A DNA stretch of 6,189 nucleotides from Bifidobacterium breve (GTDB taxonomy: Bacteria; Actinomycetota; Actinomycetes; Mycobacteriales; Mycobacteriaceae). This document shows positions 1 to 6,189 of the stretch, piece by piece (the stretch's first letter is position 1; each line of letters starts with the position of its first letter). A model generated the notes under the pieces. The model made no database searches, had not been told where the DNA came from, and saw nothing but the letters and a program-made list of their open reading frames with translations. The position numbers and the translations under genes are program-made. The stretch is taken from contig CALQLM010000084.1 of the NCBI GenBank assembly GCA_943331415.1, forward strand, positions 1 to 6,189, in the 5' to 3' direction.

Positions 1-804
1 GAGGCCAGCGTGGTGGATGCGGTGGTCCGCGGTGATACCGGTCCGGAGTTGCTTTCCCGTGCAGCCGCACTGAACTGGGACACCACCGCGCCCACGACCG
101 TGGTGGTCGGCACGCCCCCAATCGGGCGCGAAGACCTTGCCGGTGAGGACATCCGGGAGATCGCCCAACGGCACGACCGCGCGGCGCTGGCCGATGTGCA
201 CGGCACCTGGCTCATCGCGATCATCTCTGGTCGGCTGACACCGACCGACCGATTCTTCAACGATCTGCTGACCGCTTTTTCCCAGGGACCAGTCGTGATC
301 GGACCCACTGCCCCGATGCTGACGGCGGCGTATCACAGCGCGGGAGAGGCCATTTGGGGTATGAATGCCGTTGCCGGCTGGAGTGGGGCGCCGAGGCCGG
401 TACCCGCCCGCGAACTGTTGCCCGAGCGTGCATTGATGGGCGATGCGTCAGCGGTCGCGGCCCTGCACAACGAGATCATGCGACCGCTGGCCGACGCGGG
501 TCCGGTACTTTCGGAGACACTCGACGCCTACCTCGACAGCGGCGGGGCCATTGAGGCCTGCGCGCGGAAACTGTTCGTTCATCCAAACACGGTGCGCTAC
601 CGCCTCAAGCGGATCGCCGACTTCACCGGACGCGATCCCACCGTGCCCCGAGATGCCTACATCCTGAGGGTTGCCACCACGGTCGGCCGACTCGACTACC
701 CCACCCCGGCGCAAGCCGCCCCCCAGACCAGAGCAAACGGCTGGGTGACACAGCTCACTCCACCCCTTGTCGGGTCGGGTCGGCCCTGGGGCGACGAGGG
801 ATAA
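1..804 (+). CDS. mabR: MabR, PucR-type regulator of the FAS-II operon (5' end missing)
   Basis: The reading frame is open from base 1 to a TAA stop, giving 267 codons. The start lies upstream of the window; the M. tuberculosis protein is about 414 residues, so roughly the N-terminal third to half is missing. The C-terminal part carries a PucR-type helix-turn-helix at bases 541-627. It has the pattern AYLDSGGAIEACARKLFVH followed by PNTVRYRLKRI, which is typical of this family (PucR C-terminal HTH). The part before it fits the GGDEF-like/ligand-sensing middle region of PucR proteins, but I see no decisive motif there. In M. tuberculosis MabR (Rv2242) binds the promoter of the downstream fabD operon, responds to long-chain acyl-CoA and is essential. 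Its position directly upstream of fabD supports the same role here. The protein ends in a Pro/Gly/Gln-rich tail of about 34 residues (bases 700-801) after the conserved core, which may be lineage-specific. The symbol rests on family and context; the Streptomyces homologue is called FasR. Confidence 0.9.
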   Translation, partial: EASVVDAVVRGDTGPELLSRAAALNWDTTAPTTVVVGTPPIGREDLAGEDIREIAQRHDRAALADVHGTWLIAIISGRLTPTDRFFNDLLTAFSQGPVVIGPTAPMLTAAYHSAGEAIWGMNAVAGWSGAPRPVPARELLPERALMGDASAVAALHNEIMRPLADAGPVLSETLDAYLDSGGAIEACARKLFVHPNTVRYRLKRIADFTGRDPTVPRDAYILRVATTVGRLDYPTPAQAAPQTRANGWVTQLTPPLVGSGRPWGDEG

Positions 805-839
805 ATCGCAGGAAGGTATCGAACGCATCGCATCAGAGC

Positions 840-907
840 GGTGATTTGTAGGTATCCCACAAAAACCTAAGACAAGGTTCATAATCCTTTACACCCTGCA
901 AATCACC
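840..907. promoter_or_regulatory. Long inverted repeat, candidate MabR operator upstream of fabD
   Basis: GGTGATTTGTA at 840-850 and TGCAAATCACC at 897-907 form an inverted repeat matching at 10 of 11 positions, with a 46-bp spacer. It fills most of the gap between mabR and fabD and surrounds the best candidate -10 box. Two shorter inverted repeats lie inside it: TTTGT (845-849) with ACAAA (859-863), and AACCT (864-868) with AGGTT (875-879). MabR of M. tuberculosis is known to bind inverted repeats in this same intergenic region. Assigning these repeats to MabR is inference from position and symmetry. The wide arm spacing could suit an oligomeric regulator that loops or wraps DNA. Confidence 0.55.
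880..885 (+). promoter_or_regulatory. Candidate -10 box of the fabD operon promoter
   Basis: CATAAT at 880-885 matches the TATAAT consensus at five of six positions and is the best -10-like hexamer between mabR and fabD. No convincing -35 is seen 16-18 bp upstream, where the sequence reads about CCACAA; weak -35 elements are common in mycobacteria. Transcription would then start near 891-893, leaving a leader of about 40 nt before the GTG of fabD. The box sits between the arms of the long inverted repeat, so a bound regulator could affect polymerase directly. No start-site data are visible in the sequence, so this stays a guess. Confidence 0.35.
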
Positions 908-908
908 A

Positions 909-935
909 ATCACAGTGTTCTCTTAGAGATGTGAT
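909..935. promoter_or_regulatory. Inverted repeat overlapping the fabD start codon
   Basis: ATCACA at 909-914 and TGTGAT at 930-935 are perfect inverted 6-bp arms with a 15-bp spacer. The right arm contains the fabD GTG start codon. The left arm is also the second copy of a tandem pair, AATCACC (901-907) and AATCACA (908-914), so the GTGAT/ATCAC half-site also used in the long upstream repeat occurs four times between 841 and 935. Within the spacer, 919-929 is an 11-bp palindrome (TCTCT-T-AGAGA). These could be extra operator half-sites, or an RNA fold that hides the start codon; the sequence does not decide between them. Confidence 0.4.
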
Positions 936-1839
936 CGCGCTGCTAGCGCCCGGACAGGGCTCCCAGACTCCCGGCATGCTTGCCGAGTGGCTGAATCTCC
1001 CCGGTGCCGGCGATCGCATCGACCGCTGGTCGCAGATCAGTGGGCTGGATCTGGCCCGACTGGGCACCACCGCGACCGCTGACGAGATCACCGACACCGC
1101 GATCACCCAACCCCTGGTCGTCGCGACCACCCTGCTGGCCCATGCCGCGCTCGCCGAGCGAGGTCTTCCGGCTACTGCCGACGTCGTCATCGCCGGACAT
1201 TCCGTGGGTGAGATCGCGGCCTACGCCATCGCGGGCATCATCTCCGGGGACGACGCCGTCAAACTCGCCGCAGTGCGCGGGGCCGAGATGGCCAAGGCCT
1301 GCGCCGCAGAACCCACCGGGATGTCCGCTGTGCTGGGCGGCGAGGAGGACGAGGTGCTTGCTCGGCTCGAGGCCCTCGAGTTGATCCCCGCCAATCGCAA
1401 TGCCGCCGGACAGATCGTCGCCGCCGGTTCGATTACCGCCCTGGAGAAGCTGGCCGAAGATCCGCCCGCCAAGGCGCGGATCCGCCAGCTGGCCACCGCC
1501 GGGGCATTCCACACTCACTACATGGCCTCGGCGCTGGACGGCTATGCCGCCGCAGCCGCTGACGTCACCACGACTGAGCCGACAACCACGCTGCTGTCTA
1601 ACTTCGACGGTCGGCCGGTCACCTCAGCCGCCGACGCCATGGACAAACTCGTCGCGCAGATGACACGTCCGGTGCGCTGGGACCTGTGCAACGACACCCT
1701 GCGCGGACTCAACACGGTAGCGATCATCGAGTTCCCGCCCGCGGGCGCGCTCACCGGCATCGCCAAAAGAGAACTTCGGGGCGTCGCGACGCACGCCGTC
1801 AAGACACCCGCAGATCTGGACGGACTGTCCGGGCTCTGA
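931..1839 (+). CDS. fabD: FabD, malonyl-CoA:AcpM transacylase
   Basis: This cytoplasmic enzyme transfers the malonyl group from malonyl-CoA to the phosphopantetheine arm of AcpM, supplying the FAS-II condensing enzymes. The 302-residue length equals that of M. tuberculosis FabD (Rv2243). The N-terminal GQGSQ motif is at residues 8-12 and provides the oxyanion-hole glutamine. The nucleophile Ser91 sits in GHSVGE (residues 89-94), Arg116, which binds the malonyl carboxylate, is in AAVRGAEM, and the catalytic His194 is in GAFHT. The usual GPG loop near the C terminus reads EFPPAG here, as in M. tuberculosis. GTG 931 is chosen because it gives the conserved MIALLAPGQGSQ start, and no in-frame start lies between it and the mabR stop. 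There is no clear Shine-Dalgarno sequence before it, unlike acpM and accD6. It is the first gene of the operon and lies 126 bp after mabR. Confidence 0.97.
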   Translation: MIALLAPGQGSQTPGMLAEWLNLPGAGDRIDRWSQISGLDLARLGTTATADEITDTAITQPLVVATTLLAHAALAERGLPATADVVIAGHSVGEIAAYAIAGIISGDDAVKLAAVRGAEMAKACAAEPTGMSAVLGGEEDEVLARLEALELIPANRNAAGQIVAAGSITALEKLAEDPPAKARIRQLATAGAFHTHYMASALDGYAAAAADVTTTEPTTTLLSNFDGRPVTSAADAMDKLVAQMTRPVRWDLCNDTLRGLNTVAIIEFPPAGALTGIAKRELRGVATHAVKTPADLDGLSGL

Positions 1840-1945
1840 CCCGTCGGCACCGACCAGAACAACCGCACAACAGCACGACCACCACAGATTTACCCAGTAA
1901 CACAACTGATTACCCCGCACTACGACATACGAAGGGAGCCACACT
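1840..1945 (+). promoter_or_regulatory. A/C-rich leader between fabD and acpM
   Basis: This is the largest internal gap of the operon at 106 bp. In 1855-1930 I count 29 A, 29 C, 9 G and 9 T, so A+C make up 76% and G only 12%, very unlike the GC-balanced genes around it. Such a sequence can hardly fold on itself. A small inverted repeat, GTCGG-CA-CCGAC at 1843-1854, follows the fabD stop but has no T-run. I see no good promoter hexamers. A likely reading is an open, unstructured mRNA segment that helps ribosome loading on acpM, whose product is needed in large amounts. A processing site or weak internal promoter are alternatives. Confidence 0.4.
1932..1938 (+). promoter_or_regulatory. Shine-Dalgarno sequence of acpM
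   Basis: AAGGGAG lies 7 nt before the GTG at 1946. It fixes the acpM start and is clearly stronger than anything before fabD. Confidence 0.75.
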
Positions 1946-2245
1946 GTGGCCGCCACGCAGGATGAAATCATCGCCGGTCTCGCCGAGATCATCGAAGAGG
2001 TGACCGGTATCGAGCCATCCGAGGTCACCATGGAGAAGTCGTTCGTCGACGACCTCGACATCGACTCGCTGTCGATGGTGGAGATCGCGGTTCAGACCGA
2101 GGACAAGTACGGCGTGAAGATCCCCGATGAGGATCTGGCCGGCCTGCGCACCGTTGGTGACGTTGTCGCCTACATCCAGAAGCTCGAGCAGGAGAACCCC
2201 GAGGCCGCGGCCGCTTTGCGCGATAAGTTCGGTACAGACAAGTGA
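1946..2245 (+). CDS. acpM: AcpM, meromycolate-extension acyl carrier protein
   Basis: This small acidic carrier holds malonyl and growing acyl chains on a 4'-phosphopantetheine arm for KasA, KasB and the other FAS-II enzymes. The protein has 99 residues. The arm attaches to Ser41 in the DIDSLS motif (residues 38-43), followed by the typical helix-II recognition sequence [13 protein letters not shown]. The GTG start at 1946 has a good Shine-Dalgarno sequence 7 nt upstream and gives the family's usual N terminus ([11 protein letters not shown]). M. tuberculosis AcpM has 115 residues with a long C-terminal extension; here the protein stops soon after the last ACP helix with a short charged tail ([11 protein letters not shown]). 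This agrees with what I recall of M. smegmatis. Its last bases overlap the kasA start by GTGA, so the two are probably translationally coupled. Confidence 0.97.
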   Translation: MAATQDEIIAGLAEIIEEVTGIEPSEVTMEKSFVDDLDIDSLSMVEIAVQTEDKYGVKIPDEDLAGLRTVGDVVAYIQKLEQENPEAAAALRDKFGTDK

Positions 2246-3492
2246 CCAAGCCTTCCACTGCTAACGGCGGATTCCCCAACGTCGTGGTGACCGCCGTCGA
2301 GGCGACCACGGCGCTCGGTGCTGACATCGACAGCACGTGGAAGGCCCTGTTGGCTGGCGAGAGCGGTATCCGGGTCCTCGAGGACGACTTCGTCACCAAG
2401 TGGGACCTGCCGGTGCGGATCGGCGGGCACCTCGTGGATCCGATCGACGACCACATGGACCGGCTGGACATGCGACGGATGTCGTATGTCCAGCGGATGT
2501 CGAAGTACCTCGGTCGCAGGATGTGGGAAGCCGCCGGAAACCCGGATGTCGACCTGGACCGCCTGGCCGTCGTCATCGGTACCGGGCTTGGAGGCGGCGA
2601 GAAGATCGTCGAGACCTACGACCTGATGAACGAGGGCGGGATCCGCAAGGTGTCGCCGCTCGCTGTTCAGATGATCATGCCCAATGGTGCGGCCGCGGTC
2701 GTCGGCCTCGAACTCGGGGCGCGCGCCGGGGTCGTCACCCCGGTGTCGGCCTGTTCATCGGGTTCGGAGGCCATCGCTCATGCGTGGCGACACATCGTCA
2801 TGGGTGACGCCGACATGGTGGTCTGTGGAGGCGTCGAGGGCACAATCGAGGCGCTGCCGATCGCGGCGTTCTCGATGATGCGCGCAATGTCGACCCGCAA
2901 TGACGATCCGACGGCCGCATCGCGGCCGTTCGATTCCGACCGCGACGGATTCGTGTTCGGCGAGGCCGGCGCGATGATGATCATCGAAACCGAGGATCAC
3001 GCCAAGGCTCGCGGCGCCAAGCCGCTGGCCCGACTCCTGGGTGCCGGCATCACCTCGGACGCGTTCCACATGGTGGCTCCGGCCTCGGACGGTCTGCGGG
3101 CCGGCCAAGCCATGAAGCGGGCCATGGAGACAGCAGGCCTGTCGCCTGCAGATATCAACCATGTCAACGCCCACGCCACGTCGACGTCCATCGGCGATAT
3201 CGCCGAAGCGGCCGCCATCCGGGTCGCCGGCGTGGAGCATGCACCGGTGTACGCGCCGAAGTCGGCGCTGGGCCACTCGATTGGCGCAGTCGGCGCACTG
3301 GAGTCGATCCTGACAGTGCTCTCACTGCGTGACGGTGTCATTCCGCCAACGCTGAATTATGAGACGCCCGATCCGGATATCGACTTGGACGTCGTCGCGG
3401 GCGAACCGCGTTACGGCGACTACAAGTACGCGATCAACAACTCATTCGGATTCGGCGGACACAACGTGGCTATCGCCTTCGGGCGCTACTGA
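2242..3492 (+). CDS. kasA: KasA, beta-ketoacyl-AcpM synthase 1
   Basis: This condensing enzyme joins malonyl-AcpM to an acyl-AcpM primer, adding two carbons per round during meromycolate synthesis; it is essential in mycobacteria. At 416 residues it equals the M. tuberculosis length, and residue numbers line up. The thiolase-fold Cys-His-His set is complete: Cys171 in [10 protein letters not shown], His311 in VNAHATST and His345 in ALGHSIGA, with Lys340 in the APKSALGH motif. The C-terminal [10 protein letters not shown] (399-408) glycine-rich loop with the gating phenylalanine is intact. Of the positions discussed for isoniazid-associated variants in M. tuberculosis, D66, G269 and F413 are conserved, but 312 is Ala rather than Gly, inside the His311 motif. 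The GTG start at 2242 overlaps the acpM stop by 4 bp and gives the conserved [12 protein letters not shown] start; ribosome re-initiation after acpM is likely. Confidence 0.97.
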   Translation: MTKPSTANGGFPNVVVTAVEATTALGADIDSTWKALLAGESGIRVLEDDFVTKWDLPVRIGGHLVDPIDDHMDRLDMRRMSYVQRMSKYLGRRMWEAAGNPDVDLDRLAVVIGTGLGGGEKIVETYDLMNEGGIRKVSPLAVQMIMPNGAAAVVGLELGARAGVVTPVSACSSGSEAIAHAWRHIVMGDADMVVCGGVEGTIEALPIAAFSMMRAMSTRNDDPTAASRPFDSDRDGFVFGEAGAMMIIETEDHAKARGAKPLARLLGAGITSDAFHMVAPASDGLRAGQAMKRAMETAGLSPADINHVNAHATSTSIGDIAEAAAIRVAGVEHAPVYAPKSALGHSIGAVGALESILTVLSLRDGVIPPTLNYETPDPDIDLDVVAGEPRYGDYKYAINNSFGFGGHNVAIAFGRY

Positions 3493-3532
3493 GACCGCCG
3501 GGCACTATCGAGAAGGGGAGACGCCGGGGCAT

Positions 3533-4786
3533 ATGGCACCGCTGACAACGGGCAACGGTCTACCCGACGTGGTCGTGACGGGCATTGCCATGACGACCGC
3601 GCTGGCTGTCGACGCCGAGAACACCTGGAAGAAGCTGCTCGACGGACAGAGTGGAATCCGAACTCTCGACGATCCGTTCGTCGAAGAGTACGAGCTGCCG
3701 GTGAGAATCGGCGGACACCTGCTGGAGGATTTCGAGGCCGACCTGGGGCGGGTGGAGAAGCGCCGGCTGTCATACCTGCAGAAGATGTCAACGGTGCTCG
3801 GCAGGCGGGTCTGGCAGAACGCTGGTTCGCCCGACGTCGATACCCGACGGTTGATGATTTCCATTGGCACCGGCATGGGTTCCTCCGAGGAATTGCTGTT
3901 CGCCTACGACGGCATGCGGTCCAGAGGGTTGCGAGCCGTCTCACCGTTGGTGGTGCAGATGTTCATGCCCAACGGCCCGGCCGCCGTGGTCGGACTCGAA
4001 CTGCATGCCAAAGCCGGCGTGTGTACACCGGTATCAGCCTGCGCGTCGGGTTCGGAGGCGATCGCCAACGCATGGCGCAACATCGTCTACGGCGAGGCCG
4101 ACATCGCGGTGTGCGGTGGCGTCGAGACCAAGATCGAGGCGGTGCCGATCGCCGCCTTCTCTCAGATGCGCATCGTTTTGTCCAACACCAACGACGATCC
4201 CGCCGGAGCGTGCCGCCCCTTCGACAGGGACCGTAATGGCTTCGTGTTCGGTGAGGCCGCCGCGTTGATGGTCATCGAGACCGAGGAACACGCCAAGGCC
4301 CGCGGCGCGAACATCCTGGCCCGCATCATGGGAGCGTCGGTCACCTCCGACGGCTTCCATATCGTCGCGCCTGATCCCGATGGCGTGCAGGCCGGCCAGG
4401 CGATGACCCGGGCAATTCAGCTCGCCGGCCTGAAGCCGAAGGACATCGACCACATCAACGCGCACGCAACCGGTACCAACGTCGGCGATGTCGCCGAGGG
4501 CAGGGCGATCAACAACGCGATGGGCGGCCACCGGCCTGCGGTCTACGCGCCCAAGTCGGCGCTGGGCCATTCGGTGGGCGCGGTGGGAGCGGTCGAGTCG
4601 ATCCTGACCGTGATGGCATTGCGCGAAGGCGTGATCCCGGCGACGCGCAACCTGCTCAACCTCGATCCGGAGATCGACTTGGACGTGGTCGCCGGGGAAC
4701 CACGGTCCGGCAACTACCAGTACGCGATCAACAATTCGTTCGGATTCGGTGGGCACAACGTCGCAATCGCTTTCGGGAAGTACTGA
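3533..4786 (+). CDS. kasB: KasB, beta-ketoacyl-AcpM synthase 2
   Basis: KasB is the paralogue of KasA. In M. tuberculosis it performs the last rounds of meromycolate elongation, and its loss gives shorter mycolates, loss of acid-fastness and attenuation. The protein has 417 residues. The catalytic set is Cys170 ([10 protein letters not shown]), His311 ([12 protein letters not shown]) and His346 (ALGHSVGA), with Lys341 and the [10 protein letters not shown] loop. The frame stays open back into kasA, but ATG 3533 is the first usual start codon (ATG, GTG or TTG) after the kasA stop. It is preceded by a purine-rich GAAGGGGAG (3512-3520), 12 nt away, which is a rather long spacing. M. tuberculosis KasB is annotated about 20 residues longer at the N terminus; no such extension can be placed here. 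The 40-bp leader holds an imperfect direct repeat (3491-3504 and 3518-3531). KasA and KasB are obvious products of tandem duplication. Confidence 0.96.
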   Translation: MAPLTTGNGLPDVVVTGIAMTTALAVDAENTWKKLLDGQSGIRTLDDPFVEEYELPVRIGGHLLEDFEADLGRVEKRRLSYLQKMSTVLGRRVWQNAGSPDVDTRRLMISIGTGMGSSEELLFAYDGMRSRGLRAVSPLVVQMFMPNGPAAVVGLELHAKAGVCTPVSACASGSEAIANAWRNIVYGEADIAVCGGVETKIEAVPIAAFSQMRIVLSNTNDDPAGACRPFDRDRNGFVFGEAAALMVIETEEHAKARGANILARIMGASVTSDGFHIVAPDPDGVQAGQAMTRAIQLAGLKPKDIDHINAHATGTNVGDVAEGRAINNAMGGHRPAVYAPKSALGHSVGAVGAVESILTVMALREGVIPATRNLLNLDPEIDLDVVAGEPRSGNYQYAINNSFGFGGHNVAIAFGKY

Positions 4787-4829
4787 AAAGCGAACAGTGA
4801 CCGGCACGCCAACCACGTCCAACGCGCAC

Positions 4830-4837
4830 AAGGAGGT
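4830..4837 (+). promoter_or_regulatory. Strong Shine-Dalgarno sequence of accD6
   Basis: AAGGAGGT is complementary to the 3' end of 16S rRNA over its full core and ends 4 nt before ATG 4842. It selects this start over the in-frame ATG at 4851, which lies too far away. It is the strongest ribosome site in the window and suggests accD6 is translated independently of kasB, 55 bp upstream. Confidence 0.85.
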
Positions 4838-4841
4838 ATAG

Positions 4842-6189
4842 ATGACGATCATGGCCCCTGAGGCGGTCGGCGAATCGCTGGACCCGCGCGACCCATTGCT
4901 GCGCCTGAAGGCCTTCTTCGACGACGACAGCATCGAACTGCTGCATGAGCGGGACCAATCCGGCATCCTGGCCGCGACCGGCACGGTCAGCGGGTTACGC
5001 ACGATCGCGTTCTGCACTGACGGGACCGTCATGGGCGGCGCCATGGGCGTCGACGGGTGCAGCCACATCGTCAATGCCTACGACCTCGCTATCGAGGAGC
5101 AGAGCCCCATCGTCGGTATCTGGCACTCGGGCGGAGCCCGCTTGGCCGAAGGCGTCAAGGCACTGCACGCGGTGGGCCTAGTGTTCGAAGCGATGATCCG
5201 GGCCTCTGGTTATATCCCGCAGATCTCGCTGGTGGTCGGCTTCGCCGCCGGTGGTGCCGCGTACGGGCCGGCACTGACCGACGTCGTCGTCATGGCACCG
5301 GAAGGTCGGGTCTTCGTGACCGGCCCCGACGTGGTGCGCAGCGTCACGGGCGAGGACGTCGACATGGCCTCCCTCGGTGGACCGGATACCCACCATCGCA
5401 AGTCCGGGGTGTGCCATATCGTCGCCGACGACGAACTCGATGCTTACGCGCGTGGTCGCCGACTGGTCAGCTTGTTCTGCCAGCAGGGCATTTTCGACCG
5501 CGCCAAGGCCGAGGCGGGCGATGTCGACCTGCACGCCCTGCTACCGGATTCGGCGCGACGCGCCTATGACGTACATCCACTCGTTGAAGCCCTGTTGGAC
5601 TCTGACGAACCGTTCGAGGAGTTCCAGGCCAAGTGGGCACCGTCGATGGTGGTCGGACTGGGTCGACTGTCGGGACGGACGGTAGGCGTGCTGGCCAATA
5701 ATCCCCTGCGACTCGGCGGCTGCCTGAATTCCGAAAGCGCCGAGAAGGCAGCGCGTTTCGTGCGGTTGTGCGATGCCTTCGGCATCCCACTGGTGGTGAT
5801 CGTCGACGTGCCGGGTTATCTGCCCGGTGTGGATCAGGAGTGGGGCGGTGTGGTGCGCCGCGGTGCGAAACTTCTCCACGCGTTCGGCGAGGCCTCGGTT
5901 CCCCGCGTGACGCTGGTGACCCGCAAGATCTACGGCGGTGCCTATATCGCGATGAACTCCCGATCACTCGGCGCGACGAAGGTATTCGCGTGGCCGGATG
6001 CCGAGGTGGCTGTCATGGGCGCCAAGGCGGCAGTGGGCATCCTGCATAAGCGCAAGCTCGCTGCGGCACCCGATCACGAGCGTGAGGCCCTGCACGAGGA
6101 ACTGGCCGAGGAGCATGAGCGCATCGCCGGCGGGGTCGACGCCGCGATCGAGATCGGTGTGGTCGACGAGAAGATCGATCCCGCCCACA
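4842..6189 (+). CDS. accD6: AccD6, acetyl-CoA carboxylase carboxyltransferase beta subunit (3' end missing)
   Basis: AccD6 pairs with the biotinylated alpha subunit AccA3 and moves the carboxyl group from biotin to acetyl-CoA (also propionyl-CoA in vitro), making malonyl-CoA for FabD. The frame starts at ATG 4842 and stays open to the last base: 449 full codons plus one base. The M. tuberculosis protein has about 473 residues, so some 24 residues are outside. The N-terminal carboxyltransferase half shows HSGGARL (95-101) and GFAAGGAAYGPALTD (133-147), which form an oxyanion hole and CoA pocket. The C-terminal half shows NNPLRLGGCLNSESAEKAAR (286-305), VDVPGYLPG (321-329) and YGGAYIAMNS (364-373), the second oxyanion hole and biotin pocket. 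The strongly conserved N terminus MTIMAPEAVGESLDPRDP agrees with the chosen start. Its place after kasB puts the malonyl-CoA supply in the same operon as its use. In M. tuberculosis accD6 is reported to have an additional promoter; I cannot see a clear one here. Confidence 0.96.
   Translation, partial: MTIMAPEAVGESLDPRDPLLRLKAFFDDDSIELLHERDQSGILAATGTVSGLRTIAFCTDGTVMGGAMGVDGCSHIVNAYDLAIEEQSPIVGIWHSGGARLAEGVKALHAVGLVFEAMIRASGYIPQISLVVGFAAGGAAYGPALTDVVVMAPEGRVFVTGPDVVRSVTGEDVDMASLGGPDTHHRKSGVCHIVADDELDAYARGRRLVSLFCQQGIFDRAKAEAGDVDLHALLPDSARRAYDVHPLVEALLDSDEPFEEFQAKWAPSMVVGLGRLSGRTVGVLANNPLRLGGCLNSESAEKAARFVRLCDAFGIPLVVIVDVPGYLPGVDQEWGGVVRRGAKLLHAFGEASVPRVTLVTRKIYGGAYIAMNSRSLGATKVFAWPDAEVAVMGAKAAVGILHKRKLAAAPDHEREALHEELAEEHERIAGGVDAAIEIGVVDEKIDPAH

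Noticed and set aside
448..882. Antisense open frame opposite the mabR C terminus and promoter gap
   Set aside because: No recognisable domain and no ribosome site seen; it is the mirror of the conserved HTH coding region.
888..893. TTTACA as a -35 box for a second fabD promoter
   Set aside because: The hexamers 16-18 bp downstream (around CACAGT, 911-916) do not resemble a -10 element.
1843..1854. Possible terminator hairpin after fabD
   Set aside because: GTCGG-CA-CCGAC is a small 5-bp repeat with a two-base loop and no T-run, and the operon continues into acpM.
2755..3276. Antisense open frame opposite kasA
   Set aside because: Shadow of the conserved kasA frame, with composition typical of reverse-strand translation.
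3359..3532. Upstream ATG giving a 475-residue KasB
   Set aside because: This would overlap kasA by 134 bp, and the added N-terminal residues are the out-of-frame kasA sequence rich in Arg, Ser and Thr. ATG 3533 after the kasA stop matches the family.
4034..5074. 346-codon antisense open frame across kasB and accD6
   Set aside because: It lies fully opposite two strongly conserved genes and the gap between them. Long antisense frames are expected in GC-rich DNA with GC-ending codons. The translation is rich in Arg, His and Val-Asp runs without a recognisable domain.
1..6189. Mobile elements, CRISPR arrays, tRNA or rRNA genes, phage or defence genes
   Set aside because: The window is almost fully occupied by six conserved lipid-synthesis genes in a known order; no transposase, spacer-repeat pattern or structured RNA signature was seen.

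Overview
The window is the core FAS-II / mycolic-acid locus of a mycobacterium, all on the + strand: 3' part of mabR, then fabD, acpM, kasA, kasB and the 5' part of accD6. The gene order and the protein sequences match, from memory, the Mycobacterium tuberculosis Rv2242-Rv2247 block. DNA is GC-rich with GC-ending codons and GTG starts, as in Mycobacteriaceae. A 99-residue AcpM without the long C-terminal tail of the M. tuberculosis protein, and many substitutions throughout, suggest a non-tuberculous, probably fast-growing (Mycolicibacterium-type) species; that placement is inference.

Layout. Bases 1-804 hold the C-terminal two thirds of a PucR-type regulator (MabR) ending in a helix-turn-helix. 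Bases 805-930 are a 126-bp regulatory gap full of inverted repeats with a candidate -10 box, the likely operon promoter and MabR operator. fabD (931-1839) follows, then a 106-bp, A/C-rich and G-poor leader before acpM (1946-2245). acpM overlaps kasA (2242-3492) by GTGA. kasB (3533-4786) is a tandem paralogue of kasA 40 bp downstream. accD6 (4842 to the window end) follows a 55-bp gap with a near-perfect Shine-Dalgarno sequence and lacks about its last 20-25 residues because the window stops.

How the genes work together. AccD6 is the carboxyltransferase subunit that makes malonyl-CoA. FabD moves the malonyl group to AcpM. KasA and KasB condense malonyl-AcpM with growing acyl-AcpM chains to build the very long meromycolate chain of mycolic acids; in M. 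tuberculosis KasA does the earlier and KasB the later elongations. MabR senses long-chain acyl-CoA in M. tuberculosis and controls the operon. All catalytic residues expected for FabD, AcpM, KasA and KasB are present.

I found no undescribed system. This is a well-studied, conserved operon. The parts most worth a second look are non-coding: the nested inverted repeats before fabD, one of which reaches into the fabD start codon, and the unusual base composition of the acpM leader. No RNA genes, mobile elements, CRISPR arrays or convincing terminators were seen. No gene-free stretch exceeds 126 bp.
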